Shown piece after piece: positions 35,254-46,828 of a stretch of 64,000 nt of DNA. The notes below the pieces were generated by a model. That model had not been told where the DNA came from. It saw nothing but the letters and a program-made list of their open reading frames with translations, and did not search any database. Each line of letters begins with the position of its first letter. Within the stretch, counting starts at the first letter, position 1. The translations under genes were made by a program, and so were the position numbers. Origin of the DNA: Acetobacter aceti (GTDB lineage: Bacteria; Pseudomonadota; Alphaproteobacteria; Acetobacterales; Acetobacteraceae); NCBI RefSeq assembly GCF_002005445.1, contig NZ_CP014692.1, positions 2,232,001-2,296,000 on the forward strand, given 5' to 3'.

Positions 35254-36525
35254 TTATGGGCGTGTCTGACCTGTGCCGAGGACTTCGTAACGGAAGGTCG
35301 TAAGCTGTTCGAGGCCGACGGGACCACGGGCATGGACACGTCCCGTGGCGATGCCGATTTCCGCCCCGAAGCCGAATTCGCCGCCATCGCAGAACTGGGT
35401 GGAAGCGTTCCACATGACGACGGCGCTGTCCGTGCCGTTCAGGAACCGGGTGGCGACAGCCTCATCGGACGTGATGATCGCTTCCGTGTGTCCACTGCCA
35501 TAGCGTGAGATATGGGCGAGAGCCGCCTCCACACCGTCCACGACGGCAACGGACAGAACAGGGGCCAGCCATTCGGTGGCGAAGTCTTCATCGGCAGCAG
35601 GCTCAAGACCGGGGACGATGTGACGCGCCCGCTCATCGGCACGAAAATCACAGCCAAGCTCACGCAGGTCGCTGACAATCTCCGGCAACAATTCCGATGC
35701 GATGGCGTTGTCGATCAGCAGTGTCTCGGTGGAGCCACAGATACCGGGGCGGCGCATCTTGGCGTTGGCAAGCACGCGCCGGGCCATCTGCGGCTCGGCG
35801 GCGGCATGGATGTAGGTGTGGCACAGACCCTCGGCGTGAGCGAGAACGGGGATACGGGCCTCGTTCTGCACACGTTCGACAAGTGATTTTCCGCCACGGG
35901 GAATGATGAGGTCGATCAGGCCGGACGCGGCGAGCATGTCGGCAACGTGCTTGCGGTCGGCGCTGGGCGCCACCTGCACGGCGTCCACGGGCAGACCGGC
36001 GGCTTCGAGTCCGGCGGCCATGGCTTTATGGATGGCCTGCGCTGAATGGAAGCTCTCCGAACCGCCACGCAGAATGACGGCGTTACCGGACTTGATGCAC
36101 AGACCCGCCGCATCCGCACCAACATTCGGACGGCTTTCGTAGATGACGCCGAGGACTCCGATCGGTGTCGCCACGCGACGGATTTTCAGACCGTTGGGGC
36201 GTGTCCACTCGCTGAGTATCCGCCCAACAGGATCGGACAGATCGGCCATGTCTTCCAGCCCTTTCGCCATGGCCTCGACGCGTTCGGCGTTAAGGGTCAG
36301 GCGGTCACGGAAGGCGTCGGTGCCGGCATAGGCGGCGAGATCTTTCGCGTTGGCTTCGAGGATGGCGTTGCTCTGTTCACGCAGGGCGCTGGCGGCGGCC
36401 CATAGCGCCTTGTCGCGAATGGCGGTTGGAGACTGGGCCAGCGTCCGCGCTGCGATCCGCGCGGCCCGGGCCATGCCCACGATCGCATTGGATTCTGTCG
36501 CTTCCGCCTTCATGCTGGCGCTCAT
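35254..36525 (-). CDS. proA: Gamma-glutamyl phosphate reductase
   Basis: Second step of proline synthesis: NADPH reduction of glutamyl-5-phosphate to the semialdehyde. The 423-residue protein belongs to the aldehyde dehydrogenase superfamily. RRVATPIGVLGVIYESRPNV is a standard ProA segment, and the catalytic Cys lies in MRRPGICGSTETLL near residue 255. The C-terminal GPVGLEQLTTFRYEV is also diagnostic. proB is not adjacent. It heads the minus-strand unit proA-nadD-rsfS. Confidence 0.97.
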   Translation of the reverse strand: MSASMKAEATESNAIVGMARAARIAARTLAQSPTAIRDKALWAAASALREQSNAILEANAKDLAAYAGTDAFRDRLTLNAERVEAMAKGLEDMADLSDPVGRILSEWTRPNGLKIRRVATPIGVLGVIYESRPNVGADAAGLCIKSGNAVILRGGSESFHSAQAIHKAMAAGLEAAGLPVDAVQVAPSADRKHVADMLAASGLIDLIIPRGGKSLVERVQNEARIPVLAHAEGLCHTYIHAAAEPQMARRVLANAKMRRPGICGSTETLLIDNAIASELLPEIVSDLRELGCDFRADERARHIVPGLEPAADEDFATEWLAPVLSVAVVDGVEAALAHISRYGSGHTEAIITSDEAVATRFLNGTDSAVVMWNASTQFCDGGEFGFGAEIGIATGRVHARGPVGLEQLTTFRYEVLGTGQTRP

Positions 36526-36564
36526 TTGTGGTCCCCTACCCTCTTCTTCTGTTGTGTTGATGTA

Positions 36565-37659
36565 TCAGACGTTGAAGCGGAACAGCAGCACATCGCCGTC
36601 CTGCACGATATAGTCGCGGCCTTCGATGCGCATCTTGCCCGCTTCTTTCGCACCTGCCTCGCCATTGTACTTCACATAGTCGTCATAGGCGACGGTTTCG
36701 CAGGCGATGAAGCCACGTTCGAAGTCGTTATGAATGACAGCAGCGGCCTGCGGAGCCTTGGTGCCTGCCGTGATGGTCCAGGCGCGGGTCTCTTTCGGGC
36801 CGACGGTGAAGTAGGTCTTCAGACCGAGCAGCTTGTATCCCGCCGCGATGACACGATCGAGCCCGCTGTCCGACAGGCCGAGCCCTTCGAGGAATTCCTT
36901 CTGGTCTTCCTGCGGAAGCTGACTGACTTCAGCCTCGATGGCAGCGGAAACGATGACGCAGGCGGCGCCTTCAGCATTCGCGCGGGCCTGCACGGCTTCG
37001 GAGAATGTGTTGCCGGTTGCGGCGGAACCTTCCTCGACATTGCAGACATACAGCACAGGCTTGGTCGTCATGAGCTGGAGGCGTTCTGCGATCAGTTCCT
37101 TGCCTTCCGGGACGGCCGTGCGGGCAGGCTTGCCTTCACGCAGCGCCGCGATCAGGGGCTCCATCACCTCGACCTGCGCCTGTGCGTCACGGTCGTTGGA
37201 CTTGGCCTTTTTCTGCAGGGGCACGATCCGTTTTTCGAGGGAGTCGAGATCGGCCAGCATCAGTTCGGTCTCGATGATCTCGGCGTCACGAACCGGGTCA
37301 ACGCCACCCTCGACATGGGTGATATCGTCGTCCTCGAAGCAGCGCAGGACATGGATGATGGCGTCCACTTCGCGGATATTGGCGAGAAACTGGTTGCCCA
37401 GCCCTTCACCGCGAGAGGCGCCGCGCACAAGACCGGCGATGTCCACGAATTCAAGGCTGGTCGGCAGGATTTTCTGCGACTTGCCTATGCGCGCCAGTTC
37501 CGCGAGACGCGGATCAGGCACAGCGACGCGACCAACATTCGGCTCGATGGTGCAGAACGGATAGTTCGCCGCCTGCGCCGAGGCCGTGGCCGTCAGGGCG
37601 TTGAACAGGGTGGATTTGCCGACATTAGGCAGTCCGACGATGCCGCAGTTGAAGCCCAT
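36565..37659 (-). CDS. ychF: Redox-regulated ATPase YchF (Obg-like)
   Basis: A P-loop NTPase of the OLA1/YchF family that binds ribosomes and prefers ATP. The G1 motif GLPNVGKST is at residues 8-16. The unusual NxxE-type specificity region is represented by YVCNVEEG. The C-terminal TGS domain ends with KYNGEAGAKEAGKMR and the invariant DGDVLLFRFNV. The 364-residue length is normal. Its ATG overlaps the pth stop by one base, so pth and ychF are coupled. Confidence 0.97.
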   Translation of the reverse strand: MGFNCGIVGLPNVGKSTLFNALTATASAQAANYPFCTIEPNVGRVAVPDPRLAELARIGKSQKILPTSLEFVDIAGLVRGASRGEGLGNQFLANIREVDAIIHVLRCFEDDDITHVEGGVDPVRDAEIIETELMLADLDSLEKRIVPLQKKAKSNDRDAQAQVEVMEPLIAALREGKPARTAVPEGKELIAERLQLMTTKPVLYVCNVEEGSAATGNTFSEAVQARANAEGAACVIVSAAIEAEVSQLPQEDQKEFLEGLGLSDSGLDRVIAAGYKLLGLKTYFTVGPKETRAWTITAGTKAPQAAAVIHNDFERGFIACETVAYDDYVKYNGEAGAKEAGKMRIEGRDYIVQDGDVLLFRFNV

Positions 37660-38297
37660 CAGTCTTTCACTCCTGTTTCTCCTGCCTTCTGGCCGGGAAT
37701 TGTTGGTTTGGGGCTGTTTGCCGTAAGCAGTGCGATGCGGGTCATGCAGTCCTCGCGCTGGCCTGCGGCAAGTAGCGGGGCTGTGTCTGACACGGCGTCG
37801 AGCAGATCTTCAAGCCAGGGCTGGTCTGCCTTCGCGAAGTCTCCGAGAACCCATCCATGAACGCGATCCTTCGCGCCGGGATGACCAATGCCGAGACGCA
37901 CGCGCCAGTAATCCTGTGTTCCAAGCTGTCTGTCGGTCGAGCGCAGGCCGTTGTGACCAGCGGCTCCCCCACCCTTCTTGATACGGACCCTGCCGGGGGC
38001 GAGATCAAGCTCGTCATGGAAGACGGTGATGGCGTCGGGAGGGATTTTGTAGAACGTCGCAGCTTCGCGGATGCTGTCGCCGGATGCGTTCATGTAAGTC
38101 ATCGGCTTGAGGAGCAGCACCTTGCTGGCGCCAATCCGTCCTTCCGCGATCTCGCCGCGAAAGCGCTTGCGCCACGGCGAAAAACCGTGACGCTTCGCAA
38201 TGGAGTCGACCGCCATGAAGCCGATATTGTGGCGGTTATGGCTCATGGATGTCTCGGGATTGCCGAGACCGGCCCAGAGCTGGATCGCCGGTTGCAT
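37659..38297 (-). CDS. pth: Peptidyl-tRNA hydrolase
   Basis: Recycles peptidyl-tRNAs released from stalled ribosomes. The 212-residue product has [20 protein letters not shown] near the N-terminus, containing the conserved Asn and catalytic His, then [20 protein letters not shown] and [12 protein letters not shown]. The C-terminus beyond about residue 190 is a short Lys/Pro tail. Start ATG 38297 is preferred over an in-frame TTG five codons upstream. Order rplY-pth-ychF is common in alphaproteobacteria. Confidence 0.95.
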   Translation of the reverse strand: MQPAIQLWAGLGNPETSMSHNRHNIGFMAVDSIAKRHGFSPWRKRFRGEIAEGRIGASKVLLLKPMTYMNASGDSIREAATFYKIPPDAITVFHDELDLAPGRVRIKKGGGAAGHNGLRSTDRQLGTQDYWRVRLGIGHPGAKDRVHGWVLGDFAKADQPWLEDLLDAVSDTAPLLAAGQREDCMTRIALLTANSPKPTIPGQKAGETGVKD

Positions 38298-38347
38298 GGC
38301 GGTCTGTCCCAAGGCCGGAAGCTATGCTCCCGACCCGATGGGCCTCC

Positions 38348-38965
38348 TTACTTCTTTTCTTCAGAGGATGCTTCTGCTTCGTCCTGCTCAACGTCCACGG
38401 TCGGAGCCGCGATCGTTGCAACAACGAAGTTCGGGATCTGCAGAACCGGCGTTACGCCTTCGGTGCCCTTCAGATCGTCCCAACGCACGTTGTCGTTGAT
38501 GTCCAGTGCGGAAACATCGACCGTGAAGACCTCAGGGATGTTGGCCGGATCAGCCGTCACTTCGATCGTATGACGGACAACATTGAGCACGCCGCCACGC
38601 TTGACGCCGGGCGAGTTGTCTTCACCATCGACATGCACAGCAATCTCGACATGGACCTTCTGGCCCGGCGCAAGACGCTGGAAGTCAACATGGATGGGGG
38701 CATCAGAAACCGGGTGGAACTGAATATCGCGCATCAGTGCACGTTCATTCAGAGCGCCAGCCTTGATTTCATAAACATGAGAACGCCAGCCCGGCTTGTG
38801 CAGCTCGCGCATGATGACACGCGGATCGAGAGCGATGAGGGAGGCTTCAGCTTTCGCACCGTACACGACAGCCGGGACAAGCCCTGCGCGTCGGGTTGCG
38901 CGCGCTGCCCCCTTACCTGCTTTCGCGCGCGTGGATGCTTCGAGAGGAATCAGTTTCGTCGCCAC
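38348..38965 (-). CDS. rplY: 50S ribosomal protein L25/general stress protein Ctc
   Basis: Binds 5S rRNA in the central protuberance. A GTG start at 38965 with AGGAG eight bases upstream gives [13 protein letters not shown] and 205 residues: the L25 domain plus the C-terminal TL5/Ctc beta domain. Motifs include [33 protein letters not shown] and [17 protein letters not shown]. The acidic tail ends [13 protein letters not shown]. It precedes pth by 50 bases. Confidence 0.95.
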   Translation of the reverse strand: MATKLIPLEASTRAKAGKGAARATRRAGLVPAVVYGAKAEASLIALDPRVIMRELHKPGWRSHVYEIKAGALNERALMRDIQFHPVSDAPIHVDFQRLAPGQKVHVEIAVHVDGEDNSPGVKRGGVLNVVRHTIEVTADPANIPEVFTVDVSALDINDNVRWDDLKGTEGVTPVLQIPNFVVATIAAPTVDVEQDEAEASSEEKK

Positions 38966-39063
38966 TATGTCAACTCCTGAGTATGCGAACGGACGCCGGC
39001 CTCCAGGGGTGCCGACGTGAGGCGCGCTCCTTAGCGGAAAAGCCATCACGACGCAACAGAAAT

Positions 39064-39087
39064 GCCGGAACGGCAGTGCGTTCCGGC
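39064..39087 (-). terminator. Hairpin between glycine-zipper lipoprotein gene and rplY
   Basis: GCCGGAAC at 39064-39071 pairs perfectly with GTTCCGGC at 39080-39087 around an 8-base loop, starting about 22 bases past the lipoprotein stop. On the minus strand ATTTCTGTT follows; on the plus strand GTCTTTT follows. It probably ends the lipoprotein transcript before rplY. Confidence 0.6.
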
Positions 39088-39109
39088 GTCTTTTCAGCCT
39101 CCAAGCCTG

Positions 39110-39553
39110 TCAGTAGCCCTGCTGAGGGGTGTAACCTGCGGGATAACCGCCATAGGTACGGGGGTAGGTCGCTCCCTGTTGGGGAACACCATTGGCTCCG
39201 ACCGGATAGCCGCCCTGCTGATAGCGCTGCTGGGCAGGATACTGTTGTTGAGGATACTGCTGCTGCGGGTAAGCGGCCTGAGGCTGCTGATATCCCTGAG
39301 TATAACCGCCACCCGGACGATTGGGTGTGGTCAGCGCGCCAGTTCCTGCCCCCAGCAGACCGCCGGCAAGAGCACCGATGGCCGCTCCACGGCCTCCTCC
39401 AGCCAGTGCCCCGATTGCGGCACCGGAGCCTCCGCCAATCAGAGCGCCGTTCCCCGCCCTTTGTCCGGGGCTGTAAGGGTCACCACAAGCGGATAGAAAA
39501 AGAGGTAGAGCCAGCACCGCAATGCCACACGCTTTCTGTCTGTTCACCGTCAT
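39110..39553 (-). CDS. Glycine-zipper lipoprotein 1 with Gln/Pro/Tyr-rich tail
   Basis: Predicted outer-membrane lipoprotein of 147 residues from ATG 39553. The signal peptide ends in the lipobox LSAC. Residues about 32-75 form a glycine zipper built on GAAIGALAGGG and similar units, likely membrane-spanning or oligomerising. The C-terminal half is low-complexity repeats such as YPQQQ and GGYP. It shares its N-terminal half with the next gene on the same strand, so the two are paralogues. An ATG nine bases upstream is also possible. Confidence 0.75.
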   Translation of the reverse strand: MTVNRQKACGIAVLALPLFLSACGDPYSPGQRAGNGALIGGGSGAAIGALAGGGRGAAIGALAGGLLGAGTGALTTPNRPGGGYTQGYQQPQAAYPQQQYPQQQYPAQQRYQQGGYPVGANGVPQQGATYPRTYGGYPAGYTPQQGY

Positions 39554-39655
39554 CGCATCCATTCGTTCTATAGGCTGTGTGCTGCGGACTATCAGGGCCG
39601 CTGCACCCCATGCCTTTTCCTGAAGCATCTCGCCTGCCCTGAAAACCGGCAGGTA

Positions 39656-41394
<1,739 letters not shown>

Positions 41395-41476
41395 CAAAAA
41401 ATAACCATGCACTCTCTGCATCTTTTTGCCATTATATCAGCAGAGAGCAGAATGATTACAGCTCGAAGAGCGTAGA

Positions 41477-41505
41477 TTGGGGATACAGCCCCCAAAATAT
41501 GGGGG
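41477..41505 (+). promoter_or_regulatory. Mutually exclusive hairpins between mreB and mreC
   Basis: TTGGGG at 41477-41482 can pair with CCCCAA at 41490-41495, or CCCCC at 41489-41493 can pair with GGGGG at 41501-41505. The two stems share the C run, so only one can form. This 230-base gap is the longest inside the shape operon. The structures could tune readthrough or translation of mreC, but there is no T tract. Confidence 0.3.
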
Positions 41506-41625
41506 TTCCTTGTCGAGCGGCTGCGAGGAAAAATCAGGGTGGGTTTCCAGAAAAATGCTGAGTGACGTGCAAGCCGCCTCGGCTCTGCCTGTCCGTCACG
41601 CAGCACCGCAGGAAAGACCGGCGGC

Positions 41626-42762
41626 ATGATTCCCGTTTCAATCCAGATTCGGCAGGCGCTGGACCGTCTCTGGTTGCCTGCCATGCTTCTGCTTTCAATC
41701 GCGATCATGCTGCTGGGATGGGCCAATCAGCGCGTAACGGTGGCGGCGCGAATGGCGACGGCCGACGTGCTGTCTCCTTTGTGGTCGCTTGTGGCCCTTC
41801 CCGGTCATGAGGTTTCTGAAGCCGTTTCAGAACTGCACAGCATCGGGCATCTCGCGCGCGAAAACGCCCAGCTCCGTTCGGAAAATGAAACCCTGCGCGG
41901 GTGGTACGACGTCGCCGTCTCGCTGACACAGGAAAACGCCACCCTGAAAGAAAATCTCCACTGGATGCCAGACCCGCTGCCGTCCTTTGTGACAGGCCGT
42001 GTCGTCGGTGACATCGGTGGCCTTTACTCCCATGCTGTCCTCATCAATGCCGGACCAGCAAACGGTGTCCGGGTTGGCGATGTCGCCCTGGCCGCTGACG
42101 GATTTGCCGGACGCGTGACAGAAACCGGCGTGCATTCGGCCCGTATTCTTCTGATCAATGATGTCGCCAGCCGTATCCCGGTCCTGCTGGAATCAAGTCA
42201 TGGCACTGCCATCATGGCAGGCGACAACACATCGACACCCCGATTGATCTTCTATGCGCAGGACAATCATCCGGTGGAAGGGGAGCGTGTCGTCACCTCC
42301 GGACAGGCGGACCTCCTGCCGACTGGCATCCCGGTCGGCACCGTCCACTACATTCATGCCGGAACGCCGGTTGTGTCTCCTTATGCTCGCCTGAACCATC
42401 TGAGCATCGTGCGGGTGTTCAATTTTGAAACAGGGACGATCGAGTCGCCGGATGCGCCGGGTCGTGTTCCGGTGACTTCCGAACGCGGCATCCGCAGCGA
42501 TGGTAAAAAAGAAAACCCTCTCGACGGCATGACACTTGGAGGTGTCGTCGAAAGCGCGACGGGGCGTTCGACGGGAGGCTCCGCACCCCAGCATCAGGAT
42601 ACTCCGGACAACGATAAACCGGCGTCATCCCATACAGTCGAAGACCACCCACAAAATCAGAATGAGGATGACAACTCTCCAGGCGACCATCCGCCAGCGC
42701 AGAAATCAGGGTCCATTACGCCCCGCTCCTCTTTCAGTCTCCCTCCAGCGGGACGCGGATGA
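41626..42762 (+). CDS. mreC: Rod-shape-determining protein MreC
   Basis: Bitopic membrane scaffold linking MreB with PBP2. The single transmembrane helix is LPAMLLLSIAIMLLGWANQ, followed by a coiled coil (ENAQLRSENETLRGW) and the paired beta domain with GRVVGDIGGLYSHAVLINAG and GVRVGDVALAADGFAGRV. The 378-residue length includes a disordered acidic/Pro-rich tail of about 100 residues, typical of alphaproteobacterial MreC. Its stop overlaps mreD by four bases. Confidence 0.96.
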   Translation: MIPVSIQIRQALDRLWLPAMLLLSIAIMLLGWANQRVTVAARMATADVLSPLWSLVALPGHEVSEAVSELHSIGHLARENAQLRSENETLRGWYDVAVSLTQENATLKENLHWMPDPLPSFVTGRVVGDIGGLYSHAVLINAGPANGVRVGDVALAADGFAGRVTETGVHSARILLINDVASRIPVLLESSHGTAIMAGDNTSTPRLIFYAQDNHPVEGERVVTSGQADLLPTGIPVGTVHYIHAGTPVVSPYARLNHLSIVRVFNFETGTIESPDAPGRVPVTSERGIRSDGKKENPLDGMTLGGVVESATGRSTGGSAPQHQDTPDNDKPASSHTVEDHPQNQNEDDNSPGDHPPAQKSGSITPRSSFSLPPAGRG

Positions 42763-43340
42763 AAGAGTACGGCATGTCTTCCGATCCCATTTCTCACTGG
42801 CAGCCGGATGTGCGCTCCGCCCCTGCCCTTGCGCAGCGTCTTGACCGGCTGGCCATGCGCCTCCTGCCAGCTGGCCTGACAGCGCTTGTGGCTATCCTGC
42901 TCGCAGCCCCGACAGGCATACCCGGAGCCATAGCGCTGATCCCCGGGCTTGCGATGGCCTCGGTGTTTTTCTGGTCTGTCTGGCGACCGGCCTCAATGTC
43001 CGTGCCTGTGGTGTTCTGTCTGGGACTTCTGCTCGACCTGATCGGTTTCGCGCCGCTCGGGGTGACCGCGTTTGCTTTCCTGCTGCTGCACGGCACGGCT
43101 GTTCACATGCGGTTCGGTCTCATGCGCCTGAATTTCATAACGCTCTGGCTGACTTTCACGCTGCTGGAAAGCGGCGTATGCTGGCTCGCGTGGTTTCTGG
43201 TTTCTTCACTCTCGTTCAGAATAATGCCAACAGCCCCGGTCATCTTTGAATGCATGTTGACCGCCGGCATCTACCCCCCCTTTGCTGCCCTTGGAAACTG
43301 GGCGCATCGCAAGCTGTCCAACCCGGAGCCGCAACTGTGA
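42759..43340 (+). CDS. mreD: Rod-shape-determining membrane protein MreD
   Basis: A 193-residue inner-membrane protein with about five hydrophobic segments (for example LTALVAILLAAPTG and VFCLGLLLDLIGFAPLG). MreD proteins are poorly conserved, but LDLI-FAPLG and the position between mreC and mrdA are decisive. ATGA overlap with mreC indicates coupling. It partners with MreC to activate PBP2. Confidence 0.9.
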   Translation: MKEYGMSSDPISHWQPDVRSAPALAQRLDRLAMRLLPAGLTALVAILLAAPTGIPGAIALIPGLAMASVFFWSVWRPASMSVPVVFCLGLLLDLIGFAPLGVTAFAFLLLHGTAVHMRFGLMRLNFITLWLTFTLLESGVCWLAWFLVSSLSFRIMPTAPVIFECMLTAGIYPPFAALGNWAHRKLSNPEPQL

Positions 43341-43374
43341 CCGCATGTGAGTTCACGATCGGAGCGTCTGTCGG

Positions 43375-45291
43375 ATGAGACTCCGGGGGCGGAAGAAAAG
43401 GGAAAAGCTGAACAGGCTCCTGCCTGCTCGTGAGCAGAAAGACCCCGGCAAGGGTGTGTTCACCCGGCGTGCTCTTCTCATGATGGCAGTCCAGACGGCG
43501 GCCCTCGGGGAACTCAGCCGCCGTCTTTACGACCTGCAGGTCAATAGTGGCGACCATTTTGCCAAACTGGCCGACAAGAACCGGACCAGCAAACGTCTGC
43601 TCGCTCCACCGCGCGGACTGATTGCCGACCGTTTCGGCACCATTCTGGCCGCCAACAAAACCAACTGGCGGGCTCTGCTTCTTTCGGAAGAAACGACTGA
43701 CGTCGAGGGAAGTGTCGAGCGGTTTTCCCAGCTTGTGCCGCTTGACGAACACGACCGTTCCCGCATTGCCCGCGAGGTCCGGCACAAGCGCAAATTTATT
43801 CCAGTCGTGCTCAGGGAGTTTCTCTCCTGGGACGATATGGCCCGTATCGAACTCAACTCGCCTTCCCTTCCGGGCGTGCTGATCGATGTCGGCACCACCC
43901 GGTCCTATCCGTTCGGACCGCTTCTGGCCCACACGATCGGTTATGTGGCTCCCCCCAATGAGCAGGATGTCGCCAAATCCGCCTTGTTCGCGCTGCCCGG
44001 CATGCGTATCGGCCGCGCCGGTGTCGAGCAGAGTCAGGATGCCATGCTGCGGGGACAGGCCGGTTCCGTGGAAATGGAGGTCAATTCTGTCGGTCGGGTC
44101 ATGAAGGAACTCGACAGGCAGGACGGCACCCCTGGTGATGAACTGGCGCTGACACTCGACGTGGGATTGCAGCAAGCCATCCAGAACAGGATCGGCGACC
44201 TCGCCGCCTCTTCCGTCGTCATGGACTGCCGGAACGGTGAAGTGCTGGCCATGTGCAGTACGCCGTCCTTCGATCCCTCCCTGTTCGACAGTGGCGTCAG
44301 CCGCGCACAATGGATTGACTGGACCAGCGACCAGAGGACGCCCCTGATCGACAAGACTGTCTCAGGCGTCTATCCGCCCGGTTCCACCTTCAAACCCGCC
44401 GTTGCGATGGCGGCCCTGAACGCGGGCGTCATTTCTCCAACCGACAGGTTTTTCTGTCCCGGTCATTTCGATCTGGGCGGAGCGCGGTTCCACTGCTGGG
44501 CGAAGCACGGTCACGGTTCGGTCGATCTCCATCTTGCGCTGAAATATTCATGCGACGTCTACTTCTACGAAGTCGCCATGAAAGTCGGCATGGACAGGCT
44601 GGCGGCTTCCGCCCACGAACTGGGTCTCGGCACGGAACTGGATATCGAACTGCCTCACCAGCGGCTTGGGCTCATCCCCACGCCGGAATGGCGACAGAAA
44701 CACAAACATCACTGGAACGGCGGCGATACCGTGGTCAGTGGTATCGGTCAGGGCTTCGTGCAGGTTACTCCCCTGCAACTGGCAACCTACACGTCCCGCC
44801 TTGCGACGGGCCGCAAAGTCGAGCCACATCTCGTCCGTGCGGTGAACGGCGATATCGGGTCTCAGGTCGACCCCCAGTACTGGCCTGAACTTGCAATGGA
44901 CGAACGTTACCTGCGGGCCGTCAGAGAGGGTATGTTTGCTGTTGTGAACGAGACTCACGGCACGGCCCCCAAGGCGCGACTGAGCATCCCCGGCATTGAA
45001 ATGGCCGGGAAGACCGGTTCCGCGCAGGTACGGCGCGTCTCCAGGGCCCTCCGAGAGAGCGGTCACTTCAACTCGGCTACTCTCCCATGGGAGTTTCGTC
45101 CCCATGCGCTATTCATCTGCTTTGCGCCCTACGACTCTCCGCGCTATGCGGTTTCGGTCGTGATAGAACATGGTAACGCCGGTGCCGAGGCGGCCGCACC
45201 GCTTGCCCGGGACATCATGACCGACACCCTGCTGCGCGATCCGGTCAATCACAAAAGTGCGCCGGGACAGACAGTTGCGGATGCAGATTAG
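43375..45291 (+). CDS. mrdA: Penicillin-binding protein 2 (elongasome transpeptidase)
   Basis: Class B PBP that cross-links peptidoglycan for cell elongation. At 638 residues it has an N-terminal membrane anchor (RALLMMAVQTAALGEL), the dimerisation head APPRGLIADRFGTILAAN, then the transpeptidase. The active-site Ser lies in GSTFKPA near residue 342, the second motif is YSCD, and the third is GKTGSAQ near residue 545. GIGQGFVQVTPLQLA is a further hallmark. It lies between mreD and its glycosyltransferase partner rodA. Confidence 0.97.
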   Translation: MRLRGRKKREKLNRLLPAREQKDPGKGVFTRRALLMMAVQTAALGELSRRLYDLQVNSGDHFAKLADKNRTSKRLLAPPRGLIADRFGTILAANKTNWRALLLSEETTDVEGSVERFSQLVPLDEHDRSRIAREVRHKRKFIPVVLREFLSWDDMARIELNSPSLPGVLIDVGTTRSYPFGPLLAHTIGYVAPPNEQDVAKSALFALPGMRIGRAGVEQSQDAMLRGQAGSVEMEVNSVGRVMKELDRQDGTPGDELALTLDVGLQQAIQNRIGDLAASSVVMDCRNGEVLAMCSTPSFDPSLFDSGVSRAQWIDWTSDQRTPLIDKTVSGVYPPGSTFKPAVAMAALNAGVISPTDRFFCPGHFDLGGARFHCWAKHGHGSVDLHLALKYSCDVYFYEVAMKVGMDRLAASAHELGLGTELDIELPHQRLGLIPTPEWRQKHKHHWNGGDTVVSGIGQGFVQVTPLQLATYTSRLATGRKVEPHLVRAVNGDIGSQVDPQYWPELAMDERYLRAVREGMFAVVNETHGTAPKARLSIPGIEMAGKTGSAQVRRVSRALRESGHFNSATLPWEFRPHALFICFAPYDSPRYAVSVVIEHGNAGAEAAAPLARDIMTDTLLRDPVNHKSAPGQTVADAD

Positions 45292-45342
45292 TCTGCACGG
45301 TCTCTGATCTGGTCCCGATCTGATTTCAAGGAGGGCGTCACC

Positions 45343-46518
45343 GTGGATTCACGGATGCCGATGAGGCGTTTTCGCAAGCGGCTGCTACGCGCCGAGCCGA
45401 ATTTCCGGACACTGTCAAAACTCTGGCAGGTCAGCTGGCTGTACATCCTCCTCATCTGCACGCTCGCAGGCGTCGGCTATATTGCGCTATATTCGGCAGG
45501 CGGCGGCTCCGCCCGTCCTTTCGCCGGGCCTCAGGCGGCGCGTTTCGGCTTCGGGCTGGTCCTGACGCTGACCGTGGCGATGCTGCCTCCCAAGATTCTC
45601 GTCCGACTGGCTGTGCCACTCTATCTCTCCTCGCTGGCGCTGCTGGCGGTCGTGCTGCAGATGGGGCATGTCGGCAAAGGCGCGGAACGCTGGGTGATGA
45701 TCGGCGGCACGCAGGTTCAACCGTCGGAATATGCCAAGGTCGCTCTGGTCCTGATGCTGGCGACATGGTTTTCCCGCATTCCCTACAGCAAGATGGGCAA
45801 TCCGCTCCGCCTGATCATCCCGGCGCTGATGGTGCTGATCCCGGTAGGGCTGGTTCTCAAGGAACCCAATCTTGGCACGGCCGTAATTATTGGCGGCATT
45901 GGCGCGTCTCTCTTCTTCGCCGCAGGAATGCGCCTGTGGCAGATTGCCCTTCTCCTGCTGCCCATGCCCTTTCTATTGAAAATTGCCTATTCCCATCTGC
46001 ACGATTACCAAAGAGCACGTATCACCACCTTCCTCCATCCGGAAAATGACCCTCTGGGCGCGGGTTACAACATCATCCAGTCAAAAATCGCTCTCGGGTC
46101 CGGTGGCATGTGGGGACAGGGCTATCTGCACGGCACACAGGGACAGCTGAACTTTCTGCCCGAAAAGCAGACAGACTTCATTTTCACGACCATCGCAGAA
46201 GAATGGGGGTACGCAGGCGGAATGCTGGTCATTGGCCTGCTCCTCCTTCTCATTCTCGGTGGCATGGTGATGGCCATCCGCAGCCGAAACCGTTTCGGAC
46301 GACTGCTGGCTCTTGGCATTTCAGTGAATTTCTTCCTGTATTGTCTGGTCAATCTTTCCATGGTGATGGGCGCCATCCCGGTCGGCGGCGTGCCTCTGCC
46401 TCTGGTATCCTATGGCGGTTCAGCCCTGATCAATGTGATGCTGGGTTTCGGGCTGCTCATGTCCGTATGGGTCCACAGGAATTCGCGATTTGGCGAAGAG
46501 GGCGAGGAAGAAGCCTGA
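45343..46518 (+). CDS. rodA: Peptidoglycan glycosyltransferase RodA (SEDS family)
   Basis: Polytopic membrane glycosyltransferase that polymerises lipid II with PBP2. The GTG start at 45343 has a perfect AAGGAGG eight bases upstream and gives 391 residues with about ten membrane segments. SEDS motifs include GGTQVQPSEYAKVALVL, GYNIIQSKIALGSGG, FLPEKQTDFIFTTIAEEWG and the C-terminal GGVPLPLVSYGGSALI. The conserved catalytic Asp is the one in QTDFIF. Last gene of the shape operon. Confidence 0.97.
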   Translation: MDSRMPMRRFRKRLLRAEPNFRTLSKLWQVSWLYILLICTLAGVGYIALYSAGGGSARPFAGPQAARFGFGLVLTLTVAMLPPKILVRLAVPLYLSSLALLAVVLQMGHVGKGAERWVMIGGTQVQPSEYAKVALVLMLATWFSRIPYSKMGNPLRLIIPALMVLIPVGLVLKEPNLGTAVIIGGIGASLFFAAGMRLWQIALLLLPMPFLLKIAYSHLHDYQRARITTFLHPENDPLGAGYNIIQSKIALGSGGMWGQGYLHGTQGQLNFLPEKQTDFIFTTIAEEWGYAGGMLVIGLLLLLILGGMVMAIRSRNRFGRLLALGISVNFFLYCLVNLSMVMGAIPVGGVPLPLVSYGGSALINVMLGFGLLMSVWVHRNSRFGEEGEEEA

Positions 46519-46828
46519 AAATGGATACTGGTTTCGGCGCGCGCGCACCCCTCTTCAGCAGGACGTGAGAGGCTGCCACCAGAAAATCCTGTTCTACAGA
46601 TTTCTCAAACGACTTCCGGGACACAGCGGCGACATGTCGGCCGTCACTATCCTTTTTGATCAGCCTCGTTTTCCTCCGGATAGTTCCGCTCCTTCGTTCA
46701 TCAGGGCAAATCCGGCCTCGGATGAAATTATCCCCATCCCTCTGACGTCATCTTGAATCAACGCTATGCTGGCGCCATCGTCTTCGTGTCATATTGGCTT
46801 TCAACACAGCTCAGGAAACGAGTTCTTT
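46519..46828. other. Intergenic region between rodA and rcnB-like gene
   Basis: About 310 bases with no credible gene. It should hold the end of the shape operon and the promoter of the RcnB-like gene. Neither a T-tailed terminator nor a clear -35/-10 pair was recognised. Confidence 0.5.

Noticed and set aside
36526..37860. A 444-codon plus-strand open frame opposite ychF and pth
   Set aside because: Antisense shadow of two conserved genes.
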